Origin: Tolypothrix campylonemoides VB511288
GTDB taxonomy: Bacteria; Cyanobacteriota; Cyanobacteriia; Cyanobacteriales; Nostocaceae
Assembly: GCA_000828075.3 (NCBI GenBank)
Contig: JXCB02000023.1
Span: 1,093,929-1,157,928 of the forward strand
Reading direction: 5' to 3'
Length of the DNA stretch: 64,000 bases
Shown here in pieces: positions 19,475-29,045 of the stretch; the first letter of the stretch is position 1, and each line of letters opens with the position of its first letter. Below the pieces are notes generated by a model. It searched no databases, was not told the DNA's origin, and saw only the letters and a list, made by a program, of their open reading frames with translations. A program made the translations under genes and the position numbers.

Positions 19475-20896
19475 CTAACTAAAGTGCTTAATAATCGCCT
19501 CAGCAAATTCAGAACACCTTAAGGCTTCGACTGGCGGTTCCAACAAACGCGCTAAGTCGTAAGTGACTTGACGGTTGGCGATCGCATCCCCTAAACCTTT
19601 CTTAATCAAATCAGCCGCTTCTTGCCAACCGAGATACTCCAGCATCATCACACCCGATAAAATCACCGAACCAGGATTCACTCTATCTAACCCCGCGTGT
19701 TTGGGTGCAGTCCCGTGGGTGGCTTCAAAAATGGCACATTGATCGCCAATGTTTGCCCCTGGTCCCATCCCTAGTCCGCCAACAATCGCTGCGGCGGCGT
19801 CAGACAAGTAATCGCCATTCAAGTTCATCGTCGCTAAAATCGAATACTCATCAGGTCGGGTTTGGATTTGTTGGAAAATACTGTCGGCAATGCGGTCATT
19901 GAGCATTACCTTGTCTTTCCACTGACCATCACCGTGAGTTGACCAAATTGAGTTAAGAACTGTTTCGACCTCCTTGACAATTTGAGCTTGCTTTTCTTCA
20001 GTTAAAGCGTTAAACCCTGGGTCAATCAGTCGGGCATTTTCTTCCAAAGAGATATCGGGGTTGTTCTCCTTGTTACTCAAAATCCAAGATTCCCTTTCAG
20101 TGATGGTTTGGTTGCGAAACTCGCTGGTTGCCAGTTCGTAACCCCAATCGCGGAAAGCGCCTTCGGTGTACTTCATGATGTTGCCTTTATGCACCAAAGT
20201 CACCATCTGCTTATTTTTGGGCAGTTGCAAGGCGTGTTTGATGGCACGGCGTACCAAACGCTGGGAACCCTTTTTGCTGATGGGTTTAATGCCAATGCCA
20301 GAATCTAAAGGAATTCTCTTGTTGCCGTGTTCAGGTGTGGCGGGAATCAGTTCGTTGTTGAGGATGGAAATCAGGCGATCGCCTATTTCGCTTCCTTGTC
20401 GCCACTCAATTCCTAAATAAATATCTTCCGTATTTTCCCGGTAGACAATCACATCAAGCTTTTCTGGGTTTTTATGAGGTGAGGGCGTACCTGCATAATA
20501 ACGGCAAGGACGTACGCAGGCGTAAAGGTCAAAAATTTGCCGCAATGCTACATTGAGGGAACGTATGCCACCACCGATAGGAGTTGTTAGGGGTCCTTTT
20601 ATGGCAATACCATATTCTTTAATCGCCGTCAAGCTGTCTTGAGGTAAATACTGATATGTTCCGTATAATTCGCAGGCTTCATCTCCAACGTAAATCTTGA
20701 ACCAGCTGATCTTCCGCTTCCCCTTGTATGCCGTTTCTACCGCAGCATCAAGTACTTTCTGGGTAACGGGCCAAATATCTATCCCTGTGCCGTCGCCCCG
20801 AATAAAGGGGATAATCGGGTTGTCAGGAACAATCGGTTCCCCATTCTTGAAGGTAATTTTTGCTCCTGTTGTAGGGGGGGTTATTTTGTCGTACAT
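19475..20896 (-). CDS. icd: NADP-dependent isocitrate dehydrogenase
   Basis: Converts isocitrate to 2-oxoglutarate with NADP+. In cyanobacteria the product is the carbon skeleton for ammonium assimilation and the NtcA signal. Its 473 residues fit the cyanobacterial enzyme. 'FIRGDGTGIDIWP' is near the N-terminus. 'GGGIRSLNVALRQIFDLYACVRP' holds the substrate-binding Ser/Asn/Arg set, and 'MNLNGDYLSDAAAAIVGGLGMGPGAN' and 'EATHGTAPKHAG' complete the Mg/NADP site. The gene stands alone. About 600 bases upstream of its start are free of clear genes and should carry its promoter. Confidence 0.97.
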   Translation of the reverse strand: MYDKITPPTTGAKITFKNGEPIVPDNPIIPFIRGDGTGIDIWPVTQKVLDAAVETAYKGKRKISWFKIYVGDEACELYGTYQYLPQDSLTAIKEYGIAIKGPLTTPIGGGIRSLNVALRQIFDLYACVRPCRYYAGTPSPHKNPEKLDVIVYRENTEDIYLGIEWRQGSEIGDRLISILNNELIPATPEHGNKRIPLDSGIGIKPISKKGSQRLVRRAIKHALQLPKNKQMVTLVHKGNIMKYTEGAFRDWGYELATSEFRNQTITERESWILSNKENNPDISLEENARLIDPGFNALTEEKQAQIVKEVETVLNSIWSTHGDGQWKDKVMLNDRIADSIFQQIQTRPDEYSILATMNLNGDYLSDAAAAIVGGLGMGPGANIGDQCAIFEATHGTAPKHAGLDRVNPGSVILSGVMMLEYLGWQEAADLIKKGLGDAIANRQVTYDLARLLEPPVEALRCSEFAEAIIKHFS

Positions 20897-21501
20897 TGAT
20901 TACTCCTGATGGCTACGCTGCAACATACTACCCTTCGGATTAATCTCCCAAAGGAGAAAGAGTTATGTTTGGAAGGCTAGCAGATTTTGCTGTGTCTTGT
21001 TTTAAGAAGTTTTGATAAATTTATCAGGTTCATGAGGCGCAGAGCTTTTTTTCCCCTATTTGCATCCCAGGTACACGTGCGTGCAATTAGGCTAAAGCGT
21101 TGTTATCTGATAGCTTGCACGCTTTATTAGTGTACTCTTTGAATATATAGCAAAATATTATGGCGCAACCAACAGAGATGACCATCAGCGTGACTGAGCA
21201 AGAGTTGGCAATGTTAGAATCCGACTGTTAGGTAAGTAACTATGTTGACCGGGTGTGAACAAACCCATTAGGTGTCAGGAGGTAGGGCAAGGCATTGGAC
21301 TTGTACAGGTGTAAAGAAAATTGATTCAAAAGTCAAAATTCAAAATCGTACCTACAGACATTTACCCAGTAAATGTAAAAAGGATGAGTGGGCATTATTG
21401 GCAATTTCCTGTAAACTACTCTTCGCTATTAGTGCAACACCCGTCCACAAGACTTGATAGCCAATAGCTTATTCACCCAATTGCATTCCACAAGTAATGG
21501 T
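20897..21501. other. Intergenic region icd / gun4
   Basis: About 600 bases containing divergent promoter regions. One tiny open frame (21160-21231, 23 codons, ATG, acidic, soluble) looks like the broken start of a gene, since it stops abruptly after 'LESDC'. I cannot link it to a family. Otherwise nothing is supported. Confidence 0.35.
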
Positions 21502-22215
21502 ATGACAGACCCATTGATTTTATCAGGCACTGCTAATGACATCGACTCCCTCCGCCAACCGTTAGTCGCTGGGTCTATTGGCGTCCAACAGCAGGTGATC
21601 CCACAGTTAGCTAATTTGGGAGATACGGGCTTAGATGTTTTGATGGAATTTTTATTTGAACGTAGAGAAAATCCGGCAACTTCGGTAGATGGCAAAGCAT
21701 ACCAGGTTCTTTATAACTCTGATTCACCCAAGGCAAAAGAATTTTTGCAAACTTATTTCCCTTTTGGGATTGTACCTCTAACCTCAGAGGCTGGTATTGA
21801 TTACAGTCCGCTGCAACAGCTACTAGCAACTCAAGATTTTCAAGCAGCCGATCGCATGACTCTCCAAAAAATGTGTGAACTAGCGGGTTCAGCGGCGGTG
21901 CAAAGAAAATGGTTGTATTTTACCGAAGTAGAAAATTTCCCAATCACGGATCTCAAAACCATCAACAGCTTGTGGTTAGTTCATTCAGAGGGGAAATTTG
22001 GCTTTAGTGTACAGCGAGAAATTTGGTTGGGGTTGGGTAAAAACTGGGAGAATCTTTGGACGAAAATTGGTTGGAAAAAAGGCAATAACTGGACGCGGTA
22101 TCCTAACGAGTTTACCTGGAACTTAAGCGCTCCTCGGGGACACTTACCTTTGTCTAACCAACTGCGTGGAGTGCGAGTCATTGCTTCTTTACTGTCTCAC
22201 CCTGCTTGGAATTAG
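21502..22215 (+). CDS. gun4: GUN4-type tetrapyrrole-binding regulator of Mg-chelatase
   Basis: GUN4 binds protoporphyrin IX and Mg-protoporphyrin and stimulates Mg-chelatase in chlorophyll synthesis. I start it at ATG 21502, which gives 237 residues beginning 'MTDPLILSGTANDIDSL' as in other cyanobacterial GUN4 proteins; the longer TTG frame is unlikely. An N-terminal helical bundle is followed by the porphyrin-binding core (about 95-230) with 'LLATQDFQAADRMTLQKM', 'FPITDLKTINSLW' and 'GKFGFSVQREIWLGLG'. The ABC ATPase gene starts 28 bases downstream and may be co-transcribed, although there is no functional link. Confidence 0.93.
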   Translation: MTDPLILSGTANDIDSLRQPLVAGSIGVQQQVIPQLANLGDTGLDVLMEFLFERRENPATSVDGKAYQVLYNSDSPKAKEFLQTYFPFGIVPLTSEAGIDYSPLQQLLATQDFQAADRMTLQKMCELAGSAAVQRKWLYFTEVENFPITDLKTINSLWLVHSEGKFGFSVQREIWLGLGKNWENLWTKIGWKKGNNWTRYPNEFTWNLSAPRGHLPLSNQLRGVRVIASLLSHPAWN

Positions 22216-22243
22216 TCATTACTGAGAAAGGACAAATCCCAAA

Positions 22244-23392
22244 ATGGCAAGTGTTCGTTTAGAAAGTATTAAGCGTAGATTTAATAACGTCACCGCGATC
22301 GAGGACATTTCTTTTGAAATTCCCGATGGTGAGTTTTGGGTGCTGGTGGGACCTTCTGGTTGTGGTAAGTCTACGATTTTGCGAAGTATCGCTGGTTTGG
22401 AAACTGTCACCTCTGGCAAACTCTACATCGGAGATAGGCAAGTTAACAATATCCCAGCCCGACAGCGGGATGTGGCGATGGTGTTTCAAAACTACGCTTT
22501 GTATCCTCACATGACGGTGGCGGAAAACATTGCTTTTGGGTTACAAATGCGGAAAATTGACGCCAAAGTTATTCAAGAAAGAGTCATGACGGTGGCGCGA
22601 TCGCTTTCTTTGGAACATCTGTTGGATCGCAAACCCAAACAGCTTTCTGGCGGACAGCAACAGCGGGTTGCATTAGGAAGAGCAATAGCCCGTCAACCAC
22701 AAGTCTTTTTGTTGGATGAACCTTTGTCTAATTTAGATGCTCAGTTGCGAGATGATACACGAGCAGAGTTGAAACAGCTGCATCAGGAGTTGGAAATTAC
22801 CACTGTCTACGTTACTCACGACCAAGTTGAAGCGATGACTTTGGCTGATAAGATTGTGGTGCTAAACCGGGGACGAATTCAACAAATCGGCGAGCCACAA
22901 ACTATCTATTCCCAACCAGCTAACCGCATGGTGGCAACTTTCTTGGGTAATCCTCCAATGAATATTCTACCTGCCAAGTTCACAGGTGATAGTTTTGATG
23001 TGGGTGGTCAGGTGTTACCTTGTCCTGATTCTGTGCGGGGGAGTTTGCGCCCTCAGGCGGGGCAAAATTTTGATTTGGGAATTCGTCCTGAGGATGTTTA
23101 TTTAAATGAACCGCCAAGACGAGCCAGCGCTGCAGGAGGGTTTCCCGACCCAGGCGACTGGCGTCGCCAAGAGGGCCAAGAGATGGGAGAGTTGGTGGTT
23201 GAGGTGAAGGTGGTGGAACCTCTGGGGAGGGAAACGTTGATTCGTGGGGGTTTACCAGGTTCGAGTGTGATGCTGAATATTCAGACGGGTGCAGATGTGC
23301 GTCTCCATCCAGGCGATCGCCTTTCTCTAAAATTAGATTTAGATAAGTTATTTGTATTTGATTCAGCGACTGGGGATAAATTGTATTCTTAA
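22244..23392 (+). CDS. Sugar-type ABC transporter ATP-binding protein (MalK/UgpC family)
   Basis: A 382-residue ATPase subunit of a carbohydrate-type ABC importer and paralogue of the one at 12971. Walker A 'GPSGCGKST', signature '[19 protein letters not shown]', Walker B '[15 protein letters not shown]' and switch 'YVTHDQVEAM' are intact. The TOBE region contains an odd Arg/Gly/Pro-rich peptide around residues 290-315 ('RRASAAGGFPDPGDWRRQ'). It is encoded by a repetitive DNA element, part of which recurs at 50625-50644. The insertion keeps the frame, so the protein is probably functional. No permease genes are near. Confidence 0.92.
   Translation: MASVRLESIKRRFNNVTAIEDISFEIPDGEFWVLVGPSGCGKSTILRSIAGLETVTSGKLYIGDRQVNNIPARQRDVAMVFQNYALYPHMTVAENIAFGLQMRKIDAKVIQERVMTVARSLSLEHLLDRKPKQLSGGQQQRVALGRAIARQPQVFLLDEPLSNLDAQLRDDTRAELKQLHQELEITTVYVTHDQVEAMTLADKIVVLNRGRIQQIGEPQTIYSQPANRMVATFLGNPPMNILPAKFTGDSFDVGGQVLPCPDSVRGSLRPQAGQNFDLGIRPEDVYLNEPPRRASAAGGFPDPGDWRRQEGQEMGELVVEVKVVEPLGRETLIRGGLPGSSVMLNIQTGADVRLHPGDRLSLKLDLDKLFVFDSATGDKLYS
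23121..23165 (+). repeat. Repetitive element inside the ABC ATPase gene
   Basis: The 20 bases at 23121-23140 are the exact reverse complement of 50625-50644 between eboE and eboF. A following AGGCGACTGGCG stretch also has its complement at that second site (about 50563-50575). The element is in frame and encodes about 15 residues absent from the paralogous ATPase. Confidence 0.65.
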
Positions 23393-23861
23393 TGACTATC
23401 GAAGCAGAATGGGAAAGTGAGAACCCCTACCTTTTAATCCAGGGATGAAACTTGACGATGGCGGGATTTATCCCTTTGTATCCTTTTTGCCTGCTATAAT
23501 TTTCATGCGGTACTGGGTGACGACCCATCCAGGATATCCATAACTGGACTCCGAGGGCAGAAACATAGTCTGAGACTGTACCTATCTGCGGTGGGACGCG
23601 TCGTGGATATAAAACGCTCATTGCCTGTCGAGACGGTCTGGCGGGGACTGCGCCCCAGTCTGGTTAAGAGTCAAAGAAGCAGGAAGATAGGTGGAGAGAC
23701 ATGACTGAAGTCTGTCTCATAACATCTTTTAAGAATCCCCGCGCATTTATTTATGCCGGGGACTGCGTCAATAGATACAGCAATAGGGAGACCTGCGCCC
23801 AAATGTCTACTGTTTGTGAGCGCAGGCTTTGTTTGACTTCAACCACCATAAAAATTTGCGG
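23393..23861. other. Intergenic region 3' of ABC ATPase and mtnA
   Basis: About 470 bases between two convergent genes. It contains G+C-rich blocks and a possible hairpin near 23736-23762 (CCCCGCGCA and TGCCGGGG arms). No supported gene is seen; the small open frames lack ribosome sites and familiar sequence. Confidence 0.35.
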
Positions 23862-24923
23862 TTAAGCAACTTGCTTGACCCGAGAGTTTGCTAACTCCCC
23901 TGGAGCAAACACCCCATTCTCTGTGATGATTGCTGTAATCAGTTCAGCTGGTGTGACATCAAAAGCTGGATTGTAAAATTCTACCCCATTCGGTGTGAGG
24001 GTGCTGCCGCCGACTTTGTATATTTCCTCTGGATTGCGCTCCTCAATGGGAATTTCGTTACCACTGGATAAAGAAAAATCAACGGTGGAAAGGGGTGCAG
24101 CAACATAGAAAGGAACGTTATGCGCCTTAGCTACGAGTGCTAAACTATACGTACCAATTTTGTTTGCTGTGTCTCCGTTAGCCGCAATTCTGTCAGCGCC
24201 CACAACTACAAGATGAATTAAACCTTGCTTCATGCAATGAGCCGCCATGCTATCAGTAATTAACGTAACTGGAATGCCTTCTTGGACACATTCCCATGTC
24301 GTTAGTTTTGCACCTTGCAAGCGAGGACGAGTTTCGTCTGCGAACACCCGCGCTAAACGCCCTTCTCGAAAAGCAGAACGTACAACACCCAAAGCCGTAC
24401 CGTAACCTGCGGTTGCTAATGCTCCTGCGTTACAATGCGTCAAAATTGTCAATTTTTCTGGAGTTTCAGGCAAAACTGCCAAGCCATTGTCGCCGATCGC
24501 ATAACAGGTTTGCAAATCTTCCGCGTTGATTGTTTGGGCAGTATGCAAGAGAGTTTGTTTGATGTCTTCTATTGTTCCAAGAGATTCGTAGGCGGTTTTC
24601 ATCATTCGTGAAATTGCCCAAAATAAATTCACTGCTGTCGGACGAGTAGAACGTAATAGTTCTGCGACTTTCTCCAAGCTGTTCAAAAATTCATCGCGGT
24701 TGTTGGTTTCAATTTCCCTTGCTCCAAGATACATTCCGTATGCTGCAGCGACACCAATCGCAGGCGCACCTCGGACAATCATGGTTTTAATTGCCTGCGC
24801 CATATCTGAGCAACGGTGAATTTCGACAAATGTGTATTCGTTAGGCAAGCGGGTTTGGTCGATCAGTGAAACTGAGTCATTGTGCCAAATAACAGGGTAA
24901 ACTTGGTTTTTGGAAGAATTCAT
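23862..24923 (-). CDS. mtnA: S-methyl-5-thioribose-1-phosphate isomerase
   Basis: Methionine-salvage enzyme that isomerises methylthioribose-1-phosphate to methylthioribulose-1-phosphate in the cytoplasm. From ATG 24923 it has 353 residues; the longer frame uses a TTG. '[19 protein letters not shown]' lies near the N-terminus. '[20 protein letters not shown]' holds the catalytic Cys, '[20 protein letters not shown]' the catalytic Asp, and '[20 protein letters not shown]' closes the fold. It is related to the eIF2B-alpha family, but these motifs fit MtnA. It stands alone, with a repeat-rich 640-base region upstream. Confidence 0.95.
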   Translation of the reverse strand: MNSSKNQVYPVIWHNDSVSLIDQTRLPNEYTFVEIHRCSDMAQAIKTMIVRGAPAIGVAAAYGMYLGAREIETNNRDEFLNSLEKVAELLRSTRPTAVNLFWAISRMMKTAYESLGTIEDIKQTLLHTAQTINAEDLQTCYAIGDNGLAVLPETPEKLTILTHCNAGALATAGYGTALGVVRSAFREGRLARVFADETRPRLQGAKLTTWECVQEGIPVTLITDSMAAHCMKQGLIHLVVVGADRIAANGDTANKIGTYSLALVAKAHNVPFYVAAPLSTVDFSLSSGNEIPIEERNPEEIYKVGGSTLTPNGVEFYNPAFDVTPAELITAIITENGVFAPGELANSRVKQVA

Positions 24924-25235
24924 GGAATGTAACGTAATTAATTTTTTCAAATTGTAATGTTAAAAATTCTACAGGTTATGGCAGCTTTTCTGTCTCTGAA
25001 CTTTTTTGCTGTTTTTGGGTGGAAACCCTTGTAAATTCACAAGATCCTTAAGGGAATTTTTTAAGGAGCAGAGCGCTAAAGGTTAGAATCAGGCATCTTC
25101 TATGTTTACCCTATTGGAATTATGATATTCTCCTTAAAAATCATATTTTTTTATTACAGCCAGCATACATTTTGTTTAAAAATTTAACATTATTGTCATC
25201 ATTTGATAACAAGATATCTCACCTACTCCGTATCC

Positions 25236-25328
25236 CAATACTGCTCGGTTAAGGAAGTCAGGTAGGGCTCAAACGATTGAAATTTCGTTCTTTATGGTGT
25301 CCGAAAAGCGCTTAACCGAGTGGTATTG
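25236..25328. mobile_element. MITE-like element, family B
   Basis: 93 bases with 18-base terminal inverted repeats matching at 16 positions: CAATACTGCTCGGTTAAG at the left, and the complement of CAATACCACTCGGTTAAG at the right. It is flanked by the exact 10-base direct repeat CTCCGTATCC at 25226-25235 and 25329-25338, a clear target-site duplication. There is no coding capacity. Confidence 0.75.
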
Positions 25329-25384
25329 CTCCGTATCCCATACAATGATCACCATTCGGTTCAGGATTATTTATGACAATTCCA

Positions 25385-25418
25385 TCTGTAGAGACGTAGC
25401 ATGCTACGTCTCTACAGA
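25385..25418. repeat. Perfect palindrome of the dispersed GAGACG family
   Basis: Arms TCTGTAGAGACGTAGCA and TGCTACGTCTCTACAGA are complementary over 17 bases with no loop. Related but less perfect palindromes occur at 9311, 11223, 17884 and 37242. Without a T-run it is more likely a dispersed element than a terminator. Confidence 0.65.
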
Positions 25419-25569
25419 TGTCACCAGGCGCTAAAAACCATATCACTAAGAATATTTATTGCGCTATAAGACGCTTAACTTAGGGATTTCCAAGAAATAA
25501 ATTATCCATCTTGTGAACTCAGGGCGAAGCCTGACGAGTGACTCCTGAATTGCTGCTGTAGATTTGCTG

Positions 25570-26265
25570 TTAGTCTTTTGAGGAAACGACTTCCTTTGCT
25601 TTACGGCTTTTAATGACTTTTGCAGGTACCCCCACAGCTATTGAAAACGGGGGAATATCTTTTGTCACAACTGCTCCTGCACCAATGACACTACCTTTAC
25701 CAATAGTCACGCCATCTAATACAGTCACCGCATGTCCTAGCCAACAGTCGTCCTCAATCACAATTCCCTTACGGGTAAGCCCTTGGTTTTCAATAATTTC
25801 TGTTGGGTCATCAAAAATGTGATTATTAGCAAATATCCCAACGTGCGCTGCAATAAGACACGACTTGCCTATTTTGATATTTCCTGGACCTGCCAAGCAA
25901 ACATAAGGACCGATAAATGTACCTTCATCAATGTGGATACAAGTATCTTTCATTGCCCTCATGTCAACGCCACGCTCAAGGCTGACTTTATCTCCAAGAT
26001 AAACTCTATTGTTTGGTTGTCCACTCGCATTGATACTAACACCATGTATAATATTCACCCCATTTCCAATATCAATACATGAGGTGTTTAGAAATTTAAC
26101 GCCGTCTTCAATATAAACAGAATTACCAATACGGGCAAAAATATTACGATAGAGTAGAATTCGTAAGTTACTGCCGACAACCTTGGTGGGGATATTGCCT
26201 AATAAGTTAATCAACAAACTTTCTGGTAAATGCTTCAGCCGAAAAAAACTTTGCTTGCTATTCAT
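25570..26265 (-). CDS. Hexapeptide-repeat acyltransferase (copy 1)
   Basis: A left-handed beta-helix acetyl/acyltransferase of the WbbJ/maltose-acetyltransferase type, likely modifying a surface or exopolysaccharide sugar. I start it at ATG 26265, giving 231 residues, because this aligns with its neighbour and gives exactly the same length; GTG 26310 and ATG 26283 are longer options. The hexapeptide region runs from about residue 50. '[11 protein letters not shown]' carries the likely catalytic His, and '[51 protein letters not shown]' is the classic C-terminal part (quoted as key segments). It arose by tandem duplication with 26486-27181. Confidence 0.85.
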   Translation of the reverse strand: MNSKQSFFRLKHLPESLLINLLGNIPTKVVGSNLRILLYRNIFARIGNSVYIEDGVKFLNTSCIDIGNGVNIIHGVSINASGQPNNRVYLGDKVSLERGVDMRAMKDTCIHIDEGTFIGPYVCLAGPGNIKIGKSCLIAAHVGIFANNHIFDDPTEIIENQGLTRKGIVIEDDCWLGHAVTVLDGVTIGKGSVIGAGAVVTKDIPPFSIAVGVPAKVIKSRKAKEVVSSKD

Positions 26266-26485
26266 TGTGAAATTACACTTCATAATAAATGGTTTACCAC
26301 AATTCTTCACAAGAGAGAATCAGATACACAATGACTTGATAAAGTTACTTAGAAACTTACTTAAATATTATGAAAGAAAAGGTGGTCTACTATATGATTA
26401 ATCTTCAGCAATATTTTTGTGAAATACGTCATGTCTGACTAACAGGCTTTGCATTTACCCAAAGCCTGCTAGTTGCTACTATCTC

Positions 26486-27181
26486 TTAGTCTCTGGTGTT
26501 CACCAGTTCCTTACTAGTCCGGGTTTTGATAATTTTTGCAGGTACCCCCACAGCGACTGAGAACGGCGGGATATCTTTGGTAACAACTGCTCCTGCACCA
26601 ATGACGCTACCTTTACCAATGGTGACTCCGTCTAAGACAGCTACGCCATGTCCTAGCCAGCAGTCATCCTCTATGACAATTCCCTGGCGAGAAATACCTT
26701 GGTATTTAATTGGCTCTATTGGGTCTGAGAAATTATGATTATTTGCATAGATACCAGCATTTGCAGCAATGAGACACCGTTTGCCAATTTTGATGTCTCC
26801 GGGTCCAGCAATACAAACGCCAGGACCAATGAAGGTCTCTTGACCAATGTGTATGCTAGTATTCCCCAAACACCCAATATTAACGTTACGTTCAATAGCT
26901 ACTCCATTATCCAAAACAATAGAATTGTTTTCGTGTCCTCGTGCATCTAGACGTACACCTTTAAAAATAAACACCCCATTGCCGATTTCGATACAAGAAG
27001 TACTAAGAAATTCAACACCCTCTTGAATATAAACTCCTTTACCCATCCGACCAAAGATAGTACTATATACTATATTGCGCAGCTTTGGTCCCAACATAAT
27101 GGTTGGAAGACCTCCTACTAAACTAATGGCTAAAAGTTCTTGCAAACGTTGTAACTTTGACGAAAATTGTTCTCTATTCAT
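26486..27181 (-). CDS. Hexapeptide-repeat acyltransferase (copy 2)
   Basis: A 231-residue paralogue of the preceding gene with the same domain plan: a short N-terminal helical region, hexapeptide coils from about residue 50, 'IYANNHNFSDP' with the probable catalytic His, and '[18 protein letters not shown]' and 'AVGVPAKIIK' near the end. The two genes lie in tandem on the minus strand 220 bases apart and are clearly homologous along their whole length. The substrates are probably different sugars of a surface polysaccharide; no glycosyltransferases flank them here. Confidence 0.87.
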   Translation of the reverse strand: MNREQFSSKLQRLQELLAISLVGGLPTIMLGPKLRNIVYSTIFGRMGKGVYIQEGVEFLSTSCIEIGNGVFIFKGVRLDARGHENNSIVLDNGVAIERNVNIGCLGNTSIHIGQETFIGPGVCIAGPGDIKIGKRCLIAANAGIYANNHNFSDPIEPIKYQGISRQGIVIEDDCWLGHGVAVLDGVTIGKGSVIGAGAVVTKDIPPFSVAVGVPAKIIKTRTSKELVNTRD

Positions 27182-28184
27182 AAGTGCGTCATCCTAAGGT
27201 AAGGGTTTTTGACAAGAATTCAGTTTGTATAGTCTTAATCCCAACTCGTGTTTCATTCTTTGTGTTTCCGCTGATGCTGGTCTTTCTACGCATCAACTGG
27301 ATTTCAAGTGGAGTCATCTGGAGAACTCCTCATAACCTCCTAATGTTTGAAGAACTCATGCAAGTATTGTCAAATCCCTCTAGTTAGATGCACAACGTAT
27401 AGTTCAATTGTGTTTGCTTGCAAGAAAAACTTGTAACGGTATCCATATCATAGGTAGATACAGTATTAATCTTTTTTCTGAGCAAGTTCAAAAGCCTTGT
27501 ATTAAGTTTATGGAAGTATCAACCATCAAATACAAACAGGCTTATTTTATATTTGCCAGAGAATCTTAAGATAAAAGCTTTTACGCAACTACCGATACAG
27601 TTATTCTTGTTGAGGGGACTGCTTGCTGAGTAGCTCTAAACGTTTCCAAAAGATGCAGTTAAACGAACTGCTTGTCCAACACAACTAGATTATTTCCTCA
27701 AGTTATTGCAAAGGAGTTTGAATTTCTCCTCTGATTTACTTGAAAATATAACTATTGTTGAATTTCTCTTGGCGTTTTTATTTAACTAAAACTAAATTAT
27801 GGTGGAGTCTCTCCAACTTCTGCCATGATGTTAAAATCTGCCATCGGTGCAAATAAGTAAGCGCTTCCTCGAGCGCCATGACGAATTTGTTGCAGCCAGT
27901 TTGTCAATTCGGCTGCCGCCATGATGTTGCACACAGATGTTTTACAGACTAACCAAATCACCTTGAGAATGACACGAATTGGGATTCTACACTATCATAT
28001 ATAACTGATAACGTCTACTATCTGCAATTACTGTATAAAACTTATATTTAGAAAACTCGAGAAAAAAATACCACAACGTTAGTAAAGCCGCCAGAACAAC
28101 CGCTTTGCTCCGTTTCGAGCAAAAACGAATAACGGCTTTTGATAATTTTTTCTTAGTAAGTGCCTTAGGGATTTCCAAGAAATA

Positions 28185-28400
28185 TAGCAGGGAACTCTTA
28201 ACAGGGAACGGGAGTATCCCAATTTTGCACAGAAGGCTTTGTACCCTCTCCCATACATGGGAGAGGGGATAGGGGTGAGGGGATGAGGGCTATCAAGGTT
28301 TTTGCACATTTGGGATGCTCCCACAGGGAACAAACTTGGAAGTCTTTCAGTATCCAGGTTTTACCTTCAGTTTGTGTCCTAAACTACCTGGCGACAGCTA
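28185..28400. mobile_element. Insertion splitting a dispersed repeat, itself carrying a MITE
   Basis: The uninterrupted sequence TTAGGGATTTCCAAGAAATA-AATTATCCATCTTGTG is seen at 25480-25515. Here its two halves lie at 28165-28184 and 28401-28417, separated by 216 bases that start TAGC and end GCTATA. ATA is present at both junctions. The 216-base insert is non-coding and contains the family A element 28210-28322. Confidence 0.5.
28210..28322. mobile_element. MITE-like element, family A copy 2
   Basis: 113 bases with terminal inverted repeats GGGAGTATCCCAA and TTGGGATGCTCCC and an internal G+C-rich partial palindrome (CCCTCTCCCATACATGGGAGAGGG). It is flanked by the exact 9-base direct repeat ACAGGGAAC at 28201-28209 and 28323-28331. 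It shares its ends and part of its interior with the element at 11031-11195. Confidence 0.78.
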
Positions 28401-29045
28401 TAAATTATCCATCTTGTGGGGTGGGGTGGGCGTCTCCCTCCGGGTATGGGCAAAGAAAGAAAGCGCACGCAATCATGGGAACGCCAGTCCCCTAGGTTGG
28501 GAGACGCACCTGCAGGGCTAGTGTCACTACTGTTGTCCACCCTGAACTGAACGGGCGAGACGCCCGTCCCACAAGAGATTTATGGATACTTTTTTATTTG
28601 GAAGTCCCTTGTCCCTGATAGTTTTAACCCAAATATTCTGGACAAGCCAGACTGAGTACGACGTCATCAGCACAAACAGTCTACTTGCCTATTTCACCGT
28701 TAAGATCTTAGTTTGTTAATTCATGCTAATAAGCAGTAAATAGCTCAACATTACACAGAATGTTTCCGCGAAGAAAGGTTTGAAGCGAGATGCTGAGCAC
28801 GAAGAAATCTGTCTGCAACTGCTGTAGGGTCTTTTCTTCTTAGTTTTTACTAGATTGGGTGAAAGCTGGATGTTCTAAAGCTATGATCGAGAGTCTAATA
28901 GGGTTCATTGTATCCTTTTTTCTAACCCCACTTGCTCAGCCAATGACCTACTTTAAAAAATGTATTTTTAGTACTATTGTACTGCATCATTGTCTGGTTT
29001 AGTTGAAGCACACAAATGGCTCAAACGGTGAGCTATTTTCCTATT

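Larger units (their letters stand above)
24924..25569. other. Repeat-rich intergenic region upstream of mtnA
   Basis: About 645 bases with no gene. From left to right it has A+T-rich DNA upstream of mtnA, a 93-base MITE-like element (25236-25328), a perfect 34-base palindrome (25385-25418), and a copy of a dispersed sequence (25480-25515) that recurs interrupted at 28165-28417. Confidence 0.6.
27182..29045. other. Long non-coding, repeat-filled gap
   Basis: About 1.86 kb with no supported gene. The complement of 27797-27900 can be read as a short peptide-like segment ('HGARGSAYLFAPMADFN') that a frameshift and stop cut from any start, so it may be a gene remnant. From 28160 to 28560 there are nested repetitive elements. 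The segment 28530-28580 carries GGGCGAGACGCCCGTCCCAC, whose near complement occurs at about 50459-50487. The right end should hold regulatory DNA 3' of the response-regulator gene. Confidence 0.5.

Noticed and set aside
23427-23621. Small minus-strand reading frame after the ABC ATPase gene
   Set aside because: No start context and no recognisable sequence; lies in G+C-rich spacer DNA.
27184-27387. 67-codon reading frame beside the second acyltransferase
   Set aside because: Reads into the divergent control region, has no recognisable domain and no good start context.
27797-27923. Possible small gene on the minus strand
   Set aside because: The plausible peptide is out of frame with the plausible start, and a TGA closes it upstream; at most a remnant.
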